DNA of 64,000 nucleotides from Fundidesulfovibrio putealis DSM 16056 (GCF_000429325.1 NZ_KE386885.1:151958-215957); one strand, 5' to 3'; positions 26,620-36,030 are shown, numbered from the stretch's first letter. Translations and numbers: made by a program. Notes: generated from the sequence alone by a model not told the origin.

Positions 26620-27507
26620 CTAGACCCTCCTGACCTTGCGGGGAGCGAACAGCCCTTCCGGCTTGAACACGAGCGTAAGCGCCATGACCAGATAACTGAA
26701 AAGCGTGGCCCATTTGGGCACGAACACGATGGCGAAGGAATTGACCTCCCCGATGAGCAAGGCCGCAAGCCACGCTCCCCAGAAGTTGCCGAGCCCGCCA
26801 AGCACCACAACGATGAGCGAATCGATGATCACCTCGATGCCAGCGCCGGGCGTCACGGAACGCAGCGGCGCGGCCAGCACCCCGGTCATGCCGCTCAAGG
26901 CAGTGGCGATGCCGAAGACCAGGGTCATGGTCATGGGCACGTTCACCCCGAGGACAGCGAGCATTTCACGATCCAGGGCCGAGGCGCGAGCGATCCGGCC
27001 CGCCTTGGTCTTGTTGAGCAGCCACCAAGCCGCGATCACTACGAACAGGCCGATCCCGATCACCGCGACGTTGTACGTGGGGACAACGATTCCGAAAAAC
27101 GACAGCGCCCCCCGCAGTGATTCGGGCTTGGCCAGAGATTTGTACTCCGTTCCCCAGACCAGCTTCACCAGGTCGTCGAGGATGAGGATGAAGGAGTAGG
27201 TCAAAAGGATCTGGAAGCCGCCTTCGTCGGCCCGGCCGTAGATCCGGCGCAGAAAGAAGAATTCCGCCACCATCCCGAGCACGCCTGCGAACAGCCCTCC
27301 GGCCACGAGGCTCAGCCAGAAATTCTGCCCCCAGACCGAGGACATCTGATAGCCCACATACGCGCCCAGCATGAAGAACGATCCGTGCGCGAAGTTGAAA
27401 ACCTTGCCTACGCCGAAGATGAGCGTCAGGCCGCTGGCGATGAGAAACAAGAAGGTGGCCATGGTCAGGCCGCTGATGAGCTGAACGAAGAAAAATGACA
27501 GATCCAT
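26620..27507 (-). CDS. livH: branched-chain-type ABC permease LivH
   Basis: A 295-residue permease with multiple membrane helices and the LivH signature region (VFNFAHGSFFMLGAYVGY; later LGGLGNFWGAWLAALLIGE). ATG 27507 follows AGGGAG. The stop lies one base from the livM start, so the four transporter genes are tightly coupled. Confidence 0.92.
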   Translation of the reverse strand: MDLSFFFVQLISGLTMATFLFLIASGLTLIFGVGKVFNFAHGSFFMLGAYVGYQMSSVWGQNFWLSLVAGGLFAGVLGMVAEFFFLRRIYGRADEGGFQILLTYSFILILDDLVKLVWGTEYKSLAKPESLRGALSFFGIVVPTYNVAVIGIGLFVVIAAWWLLNKTKAGRIARASALDREMLAVLGVNVPMTMTLVFGIATALSGMTGVLAAPLRSVTPGAGIEVIIDSLIVVVLGGLGNFWGAWLAALLIGEVNSFAIVFVPKWATLFSYLVMALTLVFKPEGLFAPRKVRRV

Positions 27508-27580
27508 GCGCCACTCCCTGGTTGGCTATTGCGAAACAGGCGCGGGAGGCTTCCCGCGCCTGGCTCAAGGACTGGTTCCG

Positions 27581-28828
27581 CTATTTCTTCTTCTCCACCC
27601 ATTCCTTCGGGGGAAGCAGCTCATCCGCCTTGTACACCTTCCACTGTCCGAGCATGCGGGTGGCGGGGGGGAAGTCGGTATTGGGAACGGTTACGCCGAT
27701 GGCCTGCATCTGCACGATCTGGTGCGAGGCAGGGTCGATGAAGGAGACAAAGCCTTCGGGGTCTTCGGGCTGCTGGAACTTCATGCCTTCCAGGGCCTTG
27801 ACCAGGGCGTCCGAGTCGTCGGGACTGCCTACTTTCTTGACTGCCTCGGCGATGGCGTACACGCCGACATAAGCGCCTTCTGCGGAGTACGTGGGATAGC
27901 GGCCGGTCTTTTTGTGGAACTTCGTCACGTAGTCCTTGTTCATGGCGGTGTCGGGCCAGTTGTTGTGATGTCTGGCCGAGAGCACGAGGCCAAGCGGAAG
28001 GCTGTCGCCCATGGCGCTCAGAAGTTCGTAGTTGCCGCCGGCGTCGGGATGGAAATAGAGGCTCTTCTCGAAGAGGCCGTAGGGGACAGCCTGCTTGATG
28101 AAGGCCACGGTGTCGCCGCCCCAGAAACCGCTGACCAGGATGTCGGGTTTGGCCTGCACGATGGAAGTGATGTAGGAGGTGTAGTCGGATTCGAACAGCT
28201 TGGGCCAGAAATCACCGACCACCTGATACTTTACGCCGAACCGGTCCAGGTTGAATTTGAGTTCTTCAAACTGGGCGTGCCCGTAGGCGTAATCCGGCCC
28301 GATGTAGGCGATGGTCTTCCAGGGTTTGGTCTGGGCCAGCTCCTTCAGGTAGAGCGCGCCAGCGGCCATGGACTGGAAGGTGTTGTTGGAGACGCGAAAA
28401 TAATAAGGCTGCAGATTCTGAGCGGTCAGTTCGGTGGCAGCGTGGTCGGTGCCGATGAAGATCTTCTTCTCCTGCTTGGAGACCTCCGTGAGAGCCAGGC
28501 CCACGGCCGAGCTCACCACGCCGAACAGGAAGTGGACCTTGTCGTCTGAGATATAGCGCTTGGCCACGGTGACGGAGTAATCCGGCTTGGCCTTGCTGTC
28601 GGTGTTTATGAATTGAATCTTGTATCCGGCCACCCCCCCCTTGGCGTTGATCTCTTCCACGGCCATTTCAGCGGCTGCCACGGAATCCATGCCATAGATG
28701 CCGGACCTGCCGGTCATGGGGTACAGTGCACCGATCTTGACGACTTTTTCCTGTGCAAACGCGGACGAGACAATTGCTGTCAATAGCAACAACAAACAAA
28801 GAGACGCGATACGCTTAGGCGAGGCCAT
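27581..28828 (-). CDS. livK: periplasmic substrate-binding protein, LivK type
   Basis: A 415-residue Peripla_BP_6 receptor with a signal peptide (LCLLLLLTAIVSSAFAQ). The fold start is typical (VKIGALYPMTGRSGIYGMD, EEINAKGGVAGYKI). ATG 28828 follows AGGAGG. It heads the operon. The family binds Leu/Ile/Val, amides, urea or aromatic acids; the pocket cannot be read by eye, so the ligand is open. Placement with ADH and AOR suggests a compound that is degraded through an aldehyde. Confidence 0.92.
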   Translation of the reverse strand: MASPKRIASLCLLLLLTAIVSSAFAQEKVVKIGALYPMTGRSGIYGMDSVAAAEMAVEEINAKGGVAGYKIQFINTDSKAKPDYSVTVAKRYISDDKVHFLFGVVSSAVGLALTEVSKQEKKIFIGTDHAATELTAQNLQPYYFRVSNNTFQSMAAGALYLKELAQTKPWKTIAYIGPDYAYGHAQFEELKFNLDRFGVKYQVVGDFWPKLFESDYTSYITSIVQAKPDILVSGFWGGDTVAFIKQAVPYGLFEKSLYFHPDAGGNYELLSAMGDSLPLGLVLSARHHNNWPDTAMNKDYVTKFHKKTGRYPTYSAEGAYVGVYAIAEAVKKVGSPDDSDALVKALEGMKFQQPEDPEGFVSFIDPASHQIVQMQAIGVTVPNTDFPPATRMLGQWKVYKADELLPPKEWVEKKK

Positions 28829-29056
28829 CCGTCATTCCTCCTGTTGATTGTTTGACATACTCATGTCCGATCCATCACTGCACCGGATGCATTTTTTCTT
28901 CAATATACTCCAAAATTATTGTGTTATTCTTACGGCAGCTTGTTGATGTCGTTGGTGAATATTGGCCATATGGGCTGAGTTTGTACTCGGATTATGCGGT
29001 GAAGAATGCCAAGAACATGAAATTCGCGAATCTTTTTGCTCTGAGCCCAGAGATGT

Positions 29057-29072
29057 TGCGGATAATATGCCA
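29057..29072 (-). promoter_or_regulatory. candidate sigma-54 promoter for the liv operon
   Basis: On the minus strand TGGCATATTATCCGCA keeps the required GG-N10-GC spacing; the -24 element is near-consensus and the -12 element (CCGCA for TTGCA) is weaker. It lies about 230 bases upstream of livK and downstream of the repeated activator-like motifs. A sigma-54 activator gene is adjacent, which supports the call. Confidence 0.4.
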
Positions 29073-29272
29073 TCGACACTTCTGATACAGCGCGCCTCTT
29101 CCAGTTGATATGTCACGGCAGGAAAAATAGAATCACAACATCATGCGTCCTTGGTCTGCACATCTGCGGCAAAGCAAGAGCACGCTTAAGTCACATAGCC
29201 AAAACCATGCCTGACCAAACAACGTCTATGAAATCGGGGGGAAAGCTCTAACCAGGGGGACGGCGGAAAAGT

Positions 29273-29361
29273 GCAATTCTGCGAACAATAACGCAAACAT
29301 AACTATAACATGCTTGAATATATGCAATTCGCAATTATGCGACAAAATCAATTCTGCGACA
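29273..29361. promoter_or_regulatory. repeated motif, possible activator sites
   Basis: Three copies of a motif near CAATTCTGCGA occur at 29273-29286 (GCAATTCTGCGAAC), 29331-29344 (GCAATTATGCGACA) and 29348-29361 (TCAATTCTGCGACA). The last overlaps the end of the regulator gene. They lie 200-300 bases upstream of the candidate sigma-54 promoter, the usual place for enhancer-binding protein sites. The rest of 28829-29347 shows no gene. Confidence 0.5.
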
Positions 29362-31111
29362 TGACAGCACACATGGTCCGGGGTCGCTCCTTGAGCAAGC
29401 CGTACTTCGCAGCCTTCCGGTAGGCGGTGGCCTTATCGATGCCAAGCTCGATCGCCACTCTCTGCCAGGTCCCATATTTACTGAAGGCGTCTTCCAGAAG
29501 ATAGGCCTCGACCTCGGCTACGGCCTCGCCCATCCGGGAGCCGCGCCTGGGGATGTATGCTGATCGGCGGATGTGGGCCGGCAGATGCTCCACGGTTATC
29601 TCAGTGTCCGCCGTTGTCACCAGCAGGCGTTCGATCATATTTTCAAGTTCGCGCACGTTGCCCGGCCACGGGTAGAGCGCCAGAGCGTCCACGACCCCGG
29701 GGCTGAGCTTTTTGCGAAACCCGAATCGCCGATTGAACTTGTCCATGAAATGCATAAGCAGGAGCGGGATGTCCTCTGTGCGTTCGCGCAGCAGCGGCAG
29801 GTGGATGGGCACCACCATGAGTCGGTAGTAGAGGTCGCGCCGGAACTCCCGGCGCTCCACCATTTTCTGGATGTCGCGGTGCGTCGCGCCGATTATCCTT
29901 ACGTTGACGTTTATGCACTTGGTGCCGCCCAGGCGCATTATCTGCTTTTCCTGAATGGCTCGCAGGAGTTTCGCCTGAAGGACCATTGGCATGTCGCCGA
30001 CTTCGTCCAGGAACAGGGTCCCGTTGTTGGCCAGTTCGAAGAGCCCCAGCTTGCCTTCCTTCCGGGCACCGGTGAAAGCCCCGCCCTCGTAGCCAAACAG
30101 CTCTGTTTCCAGTAGTTGTTCCGGCAGCGCTGCGCAGTTGATGGCGATGAAGGGTTGCAGGGCTCCCTTGCCCTTCTTGTGGATGAGCTTGGCAATGAGT
30201 TCCTTGCCGGTGCCGGAATCCCCGGTGATGAGCACCGTGGAGTCCACGTAGGCCACCTTGGTAGCCGTCACGAGTGCCTGGGCCATGGCCCGGCTGCGGA
30301 AAATTATATCGCCAGCCTCGATCTGCAGAGAGCGCAGGTAGGATATCTCCACCTCGTACTTCAGGGTCTTTTGCTGCGTCTCGATCAGCTGGTCGCGCAG
30401 GTTGATCAGGTCGGTGATGTCGCGGACGTTCGTGACCACCCGGTAGAGATTGCCCGCGTCGTCGAACACCGGACTGCCCGTCACCAGCATCCGGCGCTCG
30501 CCCTTGATGGTCTGGTTGATGGTGGCTGCCCTCTTGGTTTCCATCACCAGCAGCGTGACCGACTGGTCGTAGTACTTTTCCTCCACAAGCTGCTTCATGT
30601 TCTTACCGAGCACCTCGAAAGCATTGATGCCCGTCATCCTTTGGTAGGCCTCGTTGAGCAGAAGCACGTTGCCGGAGCCGTCCGTGATGAAAATCCCGTC
30701 ATAGGACGAGTTGATGATGGCGCTGAGTTCCTTGATGTGATCCTTGACGTAGTGGAGCTCGCAAGAAGTGTTTTCCAGGATGGAGATGTCCTGGAAAACG
30801 CTAATGACACCGACAAGCCTGTCATCATCGAAAAGAGGGGAATGGTTCGCCATGAGCACGGCGTTGTTGAGGGCGAGCATTTGCCCGAACACAGGTTTCC
30901 CCGCTACGAGCACCTGCATCACCTGGGAATTGGGAAGCACCTCGGCCACATCTCTGCCAATGAGTGCCTCTCCGGCAGATTCAAGAAATGATTCCACTCG
31001 CCCGTTGGCAAAGGTGATCTTGCCGCACGTGTCTACGGCCATAAGCCCGATGGGGGCTGCATCAAGGACGGCTTGGGACAACTCAGAATCGTAACCGTGC
31101 GAGTCGGACAC
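29348..31111 (-). CDS. PAS-PAS sigma-54-dependent activator
   Basis: A 587-residue enhancer-binding protein. Two PAS sensor domains occupy about 10-115 and 125-245. The AAA+ domain (about 265-500) has Walker A GDSGTGKE, the sigma-54 contact loop GAFTGA, Walker B TLFLDEVGDM and the R-finger region. A C-terminal helix-turn-helix lies near 545-575 (WQRVAIELGIDKATAYRKA). It begins with GTG 31111 and only a G-rich leader. It lies upstream of livK on the same strand, 519 bases away, and probably activates that operon on sensing a small ligand by PAS. Confidence 0.92.
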   Translation of the reverse strand: MSDSHGYDSELSQAVLDAAPIGLMAVDTCGKITFANGRVESFLESAGEALIGRDVAEVLPNSQVMQVLVAGKPVFGQMLALNNAVLMANHSPLFDDDRLVGVISVFQDISILENTSCELHYVKDHIKELSAIINSSYDGIFITDGSGNVLLLNEAYQRMTGINAFEVLGKNMKQLVEEKYYDQSVTLLVMETKRAATINQTIKGERRMLVTGSPVFDDAGNLYRVVTNVRDITDLINLRDQLIETQQKTLKYEVEISYLRSLQIEAGDIIFRSRAMAQALVTATKVAYVDSTVLITGDSGTGKELIAKLIHKKGKGALQPFIAINCAALPEQLLETELFGYEGGAFTGARKEGKLGLFELANNGTLFLDEVGDMPMVLQAKLLRAIQEKQIMRLGGTKCINVNVRIIGATHRDIQKMVERREFRRDLYYRLMVVPIHLPLLRERTEDIPLLLMHFMDKFNRRFGFRKKLSPGVVDALALYPWPGNVRELENMIERLLVTTADTEITVEHLPAHIRRSAYIPRRGSRMGEAVAEVEAYLLEDAFSKYGTWQRVAIELGIDKATAYRKAAKYGLLKERPRTMCAVMSQN

Positions 31112-31587
31112 TCTTGCGCCCCCATTGTTATCATCGCCCTGAAAAGGTCAACGCCACATCTGGGAAGGAAGAACCGGTCTTGTATTCCGGGATATTCTAC
31201 GCAGGGGAGGTGTGTGAGTAAAGTGGGCTTCCCGCCGGATCGGCCTTGAGATGGAGCAGGCCATTACACGGCACGCTGCGGGCCGCTGAACGCCTGCGTG
31301 GCGAAAAGGATGCTACTGCCATCCCGGAATTCCCCCTATCCACCGCGTTGGTACAAACCGCCCCTCCATGGTCATTGCAGTACGAGACCTGTTACCCTCT
31401 CGTTGAATAGGACCAGCCCAAAGTTGAGATTTCTGACAAAGCCGCCCCGGAGGGAGCCAAGCGGATATTTGGATTTTCAGAAAACCAGATCACGTTCACC
31501 GTTCAGATCAGACGGGTATAATTCTGCAAATGCTGTTCAACGACCGTTCAATCCAGCCTCGGCAATTGAACGATTGTCGTCATCTGT
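31112..31587. other. intergenic stretch without a gene
   Basis: No supportable gene. The part near 31525-31600 has several GTTCAA/TTGAAC half-sites (for example GTTCAACGACCGTTCAATCC), which may be operator-like, close to the fic 3' end. It may also mark the inner junction of the integrated element, but no att repeat was found. Confidence 0.4.
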
Positions 31588-32781
31588 TCAATTGTCTGAC
31601 CTGGGCTCACCTTGGCCAACGATGTCCAGAATGTCCTTTGCCACGAAAACCTTGCTTCGTGCTTTCGATTCCATCGGATGGAGCGCGCCGACATCTACCA
31701 ATTTTTTCACGATTTTAACCGCCCCCTGGTAGCTTACACCTAGGGCATCTCCCGCCATCGGGAGGGTAAGGATTGGCGACTCGAAGAGAATATCCGCCAA
31801 TTTAAGCACAAGTGCAGATGCCCTGCCCTGGACAAGCAAGTCCCGCCACTTGGCCTGCAAATCCTGGAGTTGCTTCGCCAGCGCAACTGCGTCCCGGGCC
31901 TGAACCGCAACGCCGTCCAGGAAGAATCTGGCCCACTCCCTCCAAGCCCCTTGCGTGCTCACGGCCATGAGCAAACGGTAATACTCTTCTCGTCTCTGCT
32001 CAAAGTACACGCTCAAGTATAGAAGCGGATGGGGCAGAAGTCCCCACGAGACCATGAGCAAAGGCATGAGAAGTCGCCCGATCCGTCCGTTGCCATCAAT
32101 GAATGGGTGGATAGCCTCGAACTGATAGTGGATGAAGGCCAACCGCATGAGCGGTGGCAACCTGTCACCAGCATGAAGGTAGCGCTCTAAAGCGTCCAGG
32201 GCTTCCAGCATTTCCGGCACGGGCGGTGGAACGTAACTCGCATCTTTGAGCAAGCAACCAGCCGGGCCGATCCAGTTTTGCGAACGGCGAAACTCGCCTG
32301 GTGTGGCTTGGCCCCCCCGGACTCCCTCCATAAGTTTGGCGTGGGCCTCCCGGATGAGCCGCAGACTCACAGGTAAAGTATCCAGCCGGGCCAGCCCTTG
32401 CTTTAGGGCCTGCACGTAGTTGAAGACCTCCCTGGCATCCGCAACAGCCTTGGGAGCCCTGACTCCTGGCAGCAGGAACTGCCCTGCCTCGTATCCATAC
32501 AGGTCGGTGAGGTCCGTCTCTGTACCCTCGATTCTGGACGAAAGCACAGCCTCCTGGCGGATGAAGGGGTTGATGAGCAGATGGGGGTTGGCAATGGTAC
32601 GCCCAAGTCCAGCCAGTTCCCCAAGAGCCCGATCTGCTTCAGAGAGCGTCTGAACCATCTCAGCATCAAAGACAAACTCCGGTGGCAATGGGCTCGGAAG
32701 GTAGGCGTGGTATGCCAATTCGCCCTGTCCGATGCGGACGGCCTTGCCTGACGAGGCGGGGGTGAATATTTCGGGCTTCAT
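31588..32781 (-). CDS. fic: Fic-domain AMP-transferase
   Basis: A 397-residue Fic protein that transfers AMP (or another nucleotide part) from a nucleotide to target-protein hydroxyls. The catalytic loop HPFIDGNGRIGR lies near 221-232 with all key residues. The N-terminal inhibitory helix motif SSRIEGTETDL near 82-92 matches class II autoinhibited Fic proteins. A C-terminal winged-helix-like part (about 320-390) follows. Its ATG overlaps the integrase stop (ATGA at 32778-32781), so it is translated from the integrase message. Such genes are common cargo of islands, as toxin or regulator. No separate antitoxin gene is visible, which fits internal inhibition. Confidence 0.92.
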   Translation of the reverse strand: MKPEIFTPASSGKAVRIGQGELAYHAYLPSPLPPEFVFDAEMVQTLSEADRALGELAGLGRTIANPHLLINPFIRQEAVLSSRIEGTETDLTDLYGYEAGQFLLPGVRAPKAVADAREVFNYVQALKQGLARLDTLPVSLRLIREAHAKLMEGVRGGQATPGEFRRSQNWIGPAGCLLKDASYVPPPVPEMLEALDALERYLHAGDRLPPLMRLAFIHYQFEAIHPFIDGNGRIGRLLMPLLMVSWGLLPHPLLYLSVYFEQRREEYYRLLMAVSTQGAWREWARFFLDGVAVQARDAVALAKQLQDLQAKWRDLLVQGRASALVLKLADILFESPILTLPMAGDALGVSYQGAVKIVKKLVDVGALHPMESKARSKVFVAKDILDIVGQGEPRSDN

Positions 32782-34040
32782 TTGTTCCCCGTGGTCTTTG
32801 TTCCCTTGATGGGCATAACCTTTCCCGCCTTAACATTGGCCGCAATTCCCTTTTCGAGGTTCTTGATGGCCCTGCGCAACGTATCGGGGGCAAGGTGACT
32901 ATACCTCTCGGTCATACTCAACGTGCTGTGCCCCATGAGTTCCTTGACGCTGTAAAGATCAGTACCCTGCTCCACAAGCCAGGACGCGAAGGTGTGCCGT
33001 AAGGTGTGAAAGACTACCTTTTGACGGGAGTCGTTTACCCCATCGTTGAAGCCAAGTTCCTTGACGGCCCGTTCGAAGGCATTGGAAACCCAGGATCGTT
33101 TAACTCCGCCGCGGCCTGGGAAAACCATATCCCCGTGGTTTCCCTTTTCTTTGCCCTGTAACATGGACCGCACGTCTGCGGTCATGTATGCTATCCTGTT
33201 ACGCCCGCTCTTAGTGTCCCGCAACGCCAAGAGTCCCCGCCCAAAGTCCACGTCACCCCAGGCGAGGTTAAAGACTTCCCCGGCCCTCACGCCGCAATGA
33301 AGCGAAAGTAGCGCCATGTCATGGAGATTTGGAGATCGCTCCTTTAGGTGCTCCAAGAGCCTCCCCGCCTCTTCGTGACTGAGAAAGCGAAGCCGCCGAT
33401 TGTCCGCTCTTGGTGGCTTGACCTTGCTTGTTGGAGAAAGACAGGAGGTCAGGTCGCGCTCCCGGGCGAAGTTAAACACCTGGCGCACCACGCACAGGGC
33501 GTAGTGGATGGTCCTGGGTGCCCGGCCCGCGTCCGCCATGTCTTTCTTAATGCGTTCTAAATGAAAGGGAGAAACTTCTTTCAGAGGTACGCTTCCGATT
33601 ATCGGACCGATCCACTGCCGAAATAAGCCCTTCTCCGTTACCACGGAATTGTGCTTTTTGTTCTGGCAGGAATGTCCCAGGTAGGTTCCCTCAAAGATGG
33701 CCCCGAAAGTGACTGCCTCCTGTTCGAGGAGAGCGCGTTCAGTTGCTTCTCGATTGGCCGTTTCCTTGGCAATTTGGCGCTTGGCCGCCAGAGTTTGAGG
33801 CCCTTGTCCTAGTCGCTGGTTCTCCTTGAGTTCCGCAAGCCGACCTGCGGCCTTGGTCTCTGTCCAGCCTTCGGAAGCCCAGCCAAGACCCTCTTCCTTG
33901 TCTTTTCCATCTAGTTTGTAACGAATACGAAAGTAGCGGTCAGGCTTAATTCCGTGTTTGCGTGTCGGGTGTTCGCGGTATCGCACGCCGGGAGACTTGC
34001 ACTTGATGAACTTCCGTGTGTCCTTTGGTATCTCCGGCAT
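32778..34040 (-). CDS. int: tyrosine recombinase (integrase) of a tRNA-Pro element
   Basis: A 420-residue phage/island integrase. The N-terminal DUF4102-like/arm-binding part (about 1-110) is followed by a SAM-like core-binding domain and a catalytic domain. Catalytic residues are visible: R in HCGVRAGEV, HxxR in HTLRHTF, H in LMGHSTLSMTERYSHL and the final Y. ATG 34040 follows GGAGG. About 170 bases upstream lies a displaced tRNA-Pro 3' half (34209-34255), the likely att site. The element therefore extends leftward from there; its far end is not identified. Confidence 0.92.
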   Translation of the reverse strand: MPEIPKDTRKFIKCKSPGVRYREHPTRKHGIKPDRYFRIRYKLDGKDKEEGLGWASEGWTETKAAGRLAELKENQRLGQGPQTLAAKRQIAKETANREATERALLEQEAVTFGAIFEGTYLGHSCQNKKHNSVVTEKGLFRQWIGPIIGSVPLKEVSPFHLERIKKDMADAGRAPRTIHYALCVVRQVFNFARERDLTSCLSPTSKVKPPRADNRRLRFLSHEEAGRLLEHLKERSPNLHDMALLSLHCGVRAGEVFNLAWGDVDFGRGLLALRDTKSGRNRIAYMTADVRSMLQGKEKGNHGDMVFPGRGGVKRSWVSNAFERAVKELGFNDGVNDSRQKVVFHTLRHTFASWLVEQGTDLYSVKELMGHSTLSMTERYSHLAPDTLRRAIKNLEKGIAANVKAGKVMPIKGTKTTGNK

Positions 34041-34208
34041 GAAAGCCTCCGATAAGCTCCGCGACTGCTGGGTCCGCCCTGGGTCCGCGATTTTCGATGA
34101 AACAAGGTGATTCTGTGTGATAACTCGTGAACGTCATCTTGCCGGAAAGTCATGCTGTGTCAATGACTTCCGTGTGCTTAGTGACATATTGTGATGGCAT
34201 ATCGAAAA

Positions 34209-34255
34209 GAATGGGGTTCAGGGGGTCGGAGGTTCAACTCCTCTCATCCCGACCA
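34209..34255 (+). tRNA. displaced tRNA-Pro(GGG) 3' half, att site
   Basis: From the anticodon loop onward this is a tRNA: loop ATGGGGT (anticodon GGG), 3' anticodon strand TCAGG, T-arm GGAGGTTCAACTCC, acceptor strand ATCCCGA and encoded CCA. The 5' half is absent; bases before 34209 do not pair. A truncated tRNA next to an integrase is the classic right attachment site, where integration rebuilt the intact tRNA at the other end. Not a functional tRNA. Confidence 0.8.
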
Positions 34256-34265
34256 CGCTAGATCA

Positions 34266-34300
34266 AGGGCTTACGGTGATTCGCCGTAAGCCCTTTTTCG
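34266..34300 (+). terminator. tRNA-Pro terminator
   Basis: Perfect 11-base arms AGGGCTTACGG and CCGTAAGCCCT close a 7-base loop and are followed by TTTTT. It keeps its place after the displaced tRNA end. Confidence 0.85.
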
Positions 34301-34703
34301 TGGCCTTCAAATTCTGTCCCCATCCTGTCCCGCTTTTTTTTCACGGCTTGCCTTTCTTCGCCTCCTCCTACTCTCCCCCATATCATTCTCACAGGGGGAT
34401 ACTCCCCCCAGGCTGCTCGGACGTGAACGGTTGCCCGCCTGTCAACTCGTCTTCTGAAGAGGCTTCAAAGAAATGGTGGGCACGGCAACCCGGACTCGCC
34501 GCATGAGGCTGGCCGGGACAGATTTTCGCCCAAGACAATTTACGACAACAAAATTATCGTTTTATGACAAAAACAATTATCCTGCCGCATCCACACCTGT
34601 TGCAACAAATGAATGCAAAACACATATTGACGAGCTGTGTCGTTCGTGTGATTTGCTGAGAATATGGAGATAAATGCGTTCATCCTGAACAAAGGAGAAG
34701 ACC
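34301..34703. other. intergenic region upstream of aqpZ
   Basis: No gene seen. The left part is pyrimidine-rich. The right part (34540-34680) is AT-rich and should hold the aqpZ promoter; TTGACG at about 34627 is a possible -35 element, but no clear -10 partner is visible. Confidence 0.4.
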
Positions 34704-35396
34704 ATGAAGCCATATTTTGCTGAATTCATTGGAACATTCTGGCTTGTTCTTGGCGGTTGCGGCAGCGCTGTTGTGTCAGCAGCTTTCCCGAATGTTGGTA
34801 TCGGGCTGCTTGGTGTTGCCTTGGCGTTCGGCCTGACAGTCTTGACGATGGCTTATGCGATTGGACACATTTCCGGCTGCCATCTCAATCCTGCCGTGTC
34901 CATCGGCCTGTGGGCCGGCGGTCGCTTCCCCGCTGGAAAGTTGCCTGCTTATATCGTCGCGCAAGTTCTGGGCGGTATCGTCGCGGGAGGAATTCTTTAT
35001 CTCATAGCGACCGGCAAGGCGGGGTTTGACGTGTCAGCAGGCTTTGCTTCCAACGGATATGGCTCTCATTCTCCCGGAGGATATTCGGTGACTGCAGCCT
35101 TGCTTTCCGAAGTTGTCATGACCATGATGTTTTTGATCATCATCCTCGGGGCCACGGACACGCGAGCTCCCCAGGGCTTCGCTCCTCTGGCCATTGGCCT
35201 GGGCCTCACCCTGATCCACCTGATCAGCATCCCCGTCACGAACACATCCGTCAATCCCGCACGCAGTACCGGGGTCGCCGTATACGTCGGCGGGTGGGCA
35301 TTGGAGCAGCTGTGGCTGTTCTGGGTTGCGCCTATTATCGGAGCAGTATTGGGTGCGGTCGTTTATCGATTGGTGGGACATGATTCCAAAACATGA
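34704..35396 (+). CDS. aqpZ: aquaporin Z
   Basis: A 230-residue MIP-family channel with six membrane helices and both NPA boxes (GCHLNPAVS near 65, [10 protein letters not shown] near 188). The Arg after the second NPA and the closely packed selectivity residues match water-selective AqpZ rather than glycerol channels. ATG follows AAAGGAGAAGACC. It lies just outside the integrated element and appears to be a single-gene unit. Confidence 0.95.
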   Translation: MKPYFAEFIGTFWLVLGGCGSAVVSAAFPNVGIGLLGVALAFGLTVLTMAYAIGHISGCHLNPAVSIGLWAGGRFPAGKLPAYIVAQVLGGIVAGGILYLIATGKAGFDVSAGFASNGYGSHSPGGYSVTAALLSEVVMTMMFLIIILGATDTRAPQGFAPLAIGLGLTLIHLISIPVTNTSVNPARSTGVAVYVGGWALEQLWLFWVAPIIGAVLGAVVYRLVGHDSKT

Positions 35397-35567
35397 CACG
35401 TCCGGATTATCCGCAGGAAGCGCTCCGGAGGGTGCTTGAGGACGGATCTTTATTGAAGCCACATCTCCGCTCTTGCGTTCTTGCCGGTGTGGTGATCCAT
35501 TGGGTGGGGCCAGCCAGGAACTGCCTGTCGGTTATAGTCGGCTTCACAGACACGCAGCGGGGACGTC

Positions 35568-35990
35568 ATGGATTTCAAGGTACTTGCAGACCTGATCGAG
35601 AATGGTGTGCCGTTCAACAGAATGCTTGGGATTCGGGTCTGCGAGATCGCCGAAGGACGCCTCAAGCTCTTCATCCCGTTCCGGGAAGACCTGATCGGGG
35701 ATGTCCGCCGCCCCGCGATCCATGGGGGCGTGATTTCGGCCCTGGCCGATGTCTGCGGCGGATTCGCCGTCTGGACCCTCTGCAAGCTGGAAGACCGTCT
35801 CGCCACCATCGACATGCGCGTCGACTACCTTCGTCCGGCGACGGCCCATGACCTCTATGCCGAGGCCACAGTGAGGCTGCTCGGCAACCGGATGGGCAAC
35901 GCCCAGGTGATGCTTTGGTCTGAAGGAACGCCCGACCTGCACGTTGCCGAGGGACGGGGCGTGTACAACATCCGCCGCAATCCCCGTTGA
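35568..35990 (+). CDS. PaaI-type hotdog thioesterase
   Basis: A 140-residue hotdog-fold protein. The motif HGGVISALADVCGGFAVWT contains the HGG and acidic residue used by PaaI-like acyl-CoA thioesterases. RMLGIRVCEIAEGRLKLFIP and RPATAHDLYAEATVRLLGNR complete the fold. The acyl-CoA substrate cannot be told. The ribosome site is weak (GGGGACGTC before ATG). Converges with the DUF423 gene. Confidence 0.88.
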   Translation: MDFKVLADLIENGVPFNRMLGIRVCEIAEGRLKLFIPFREDLIGDVRRPAIHGGVISALADVCGGFAVWTLCKLEDRLATIDMRVDYLRPATAHDLYAEATVRLLGNRMGNAQVMLWSEGTPDLHVAEGRGVYNIRRNPR

Positions 35991-36030
35991 CCTGCGCGGT
36001 TCACCCGCCGCAAAGCACCGGCATCCCGGC

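Noticed and set aside
31298-31732. 144-codon rightward frame near the fic end
   Set aside because: Overlaps the fic 3' end on the other strand and has no recognisable pattern.
34209-34255. Complete tRNA-Pro gene
   Set aside because: The 5' acceptor and D-arm strands are absent; bases upstream do not pair.
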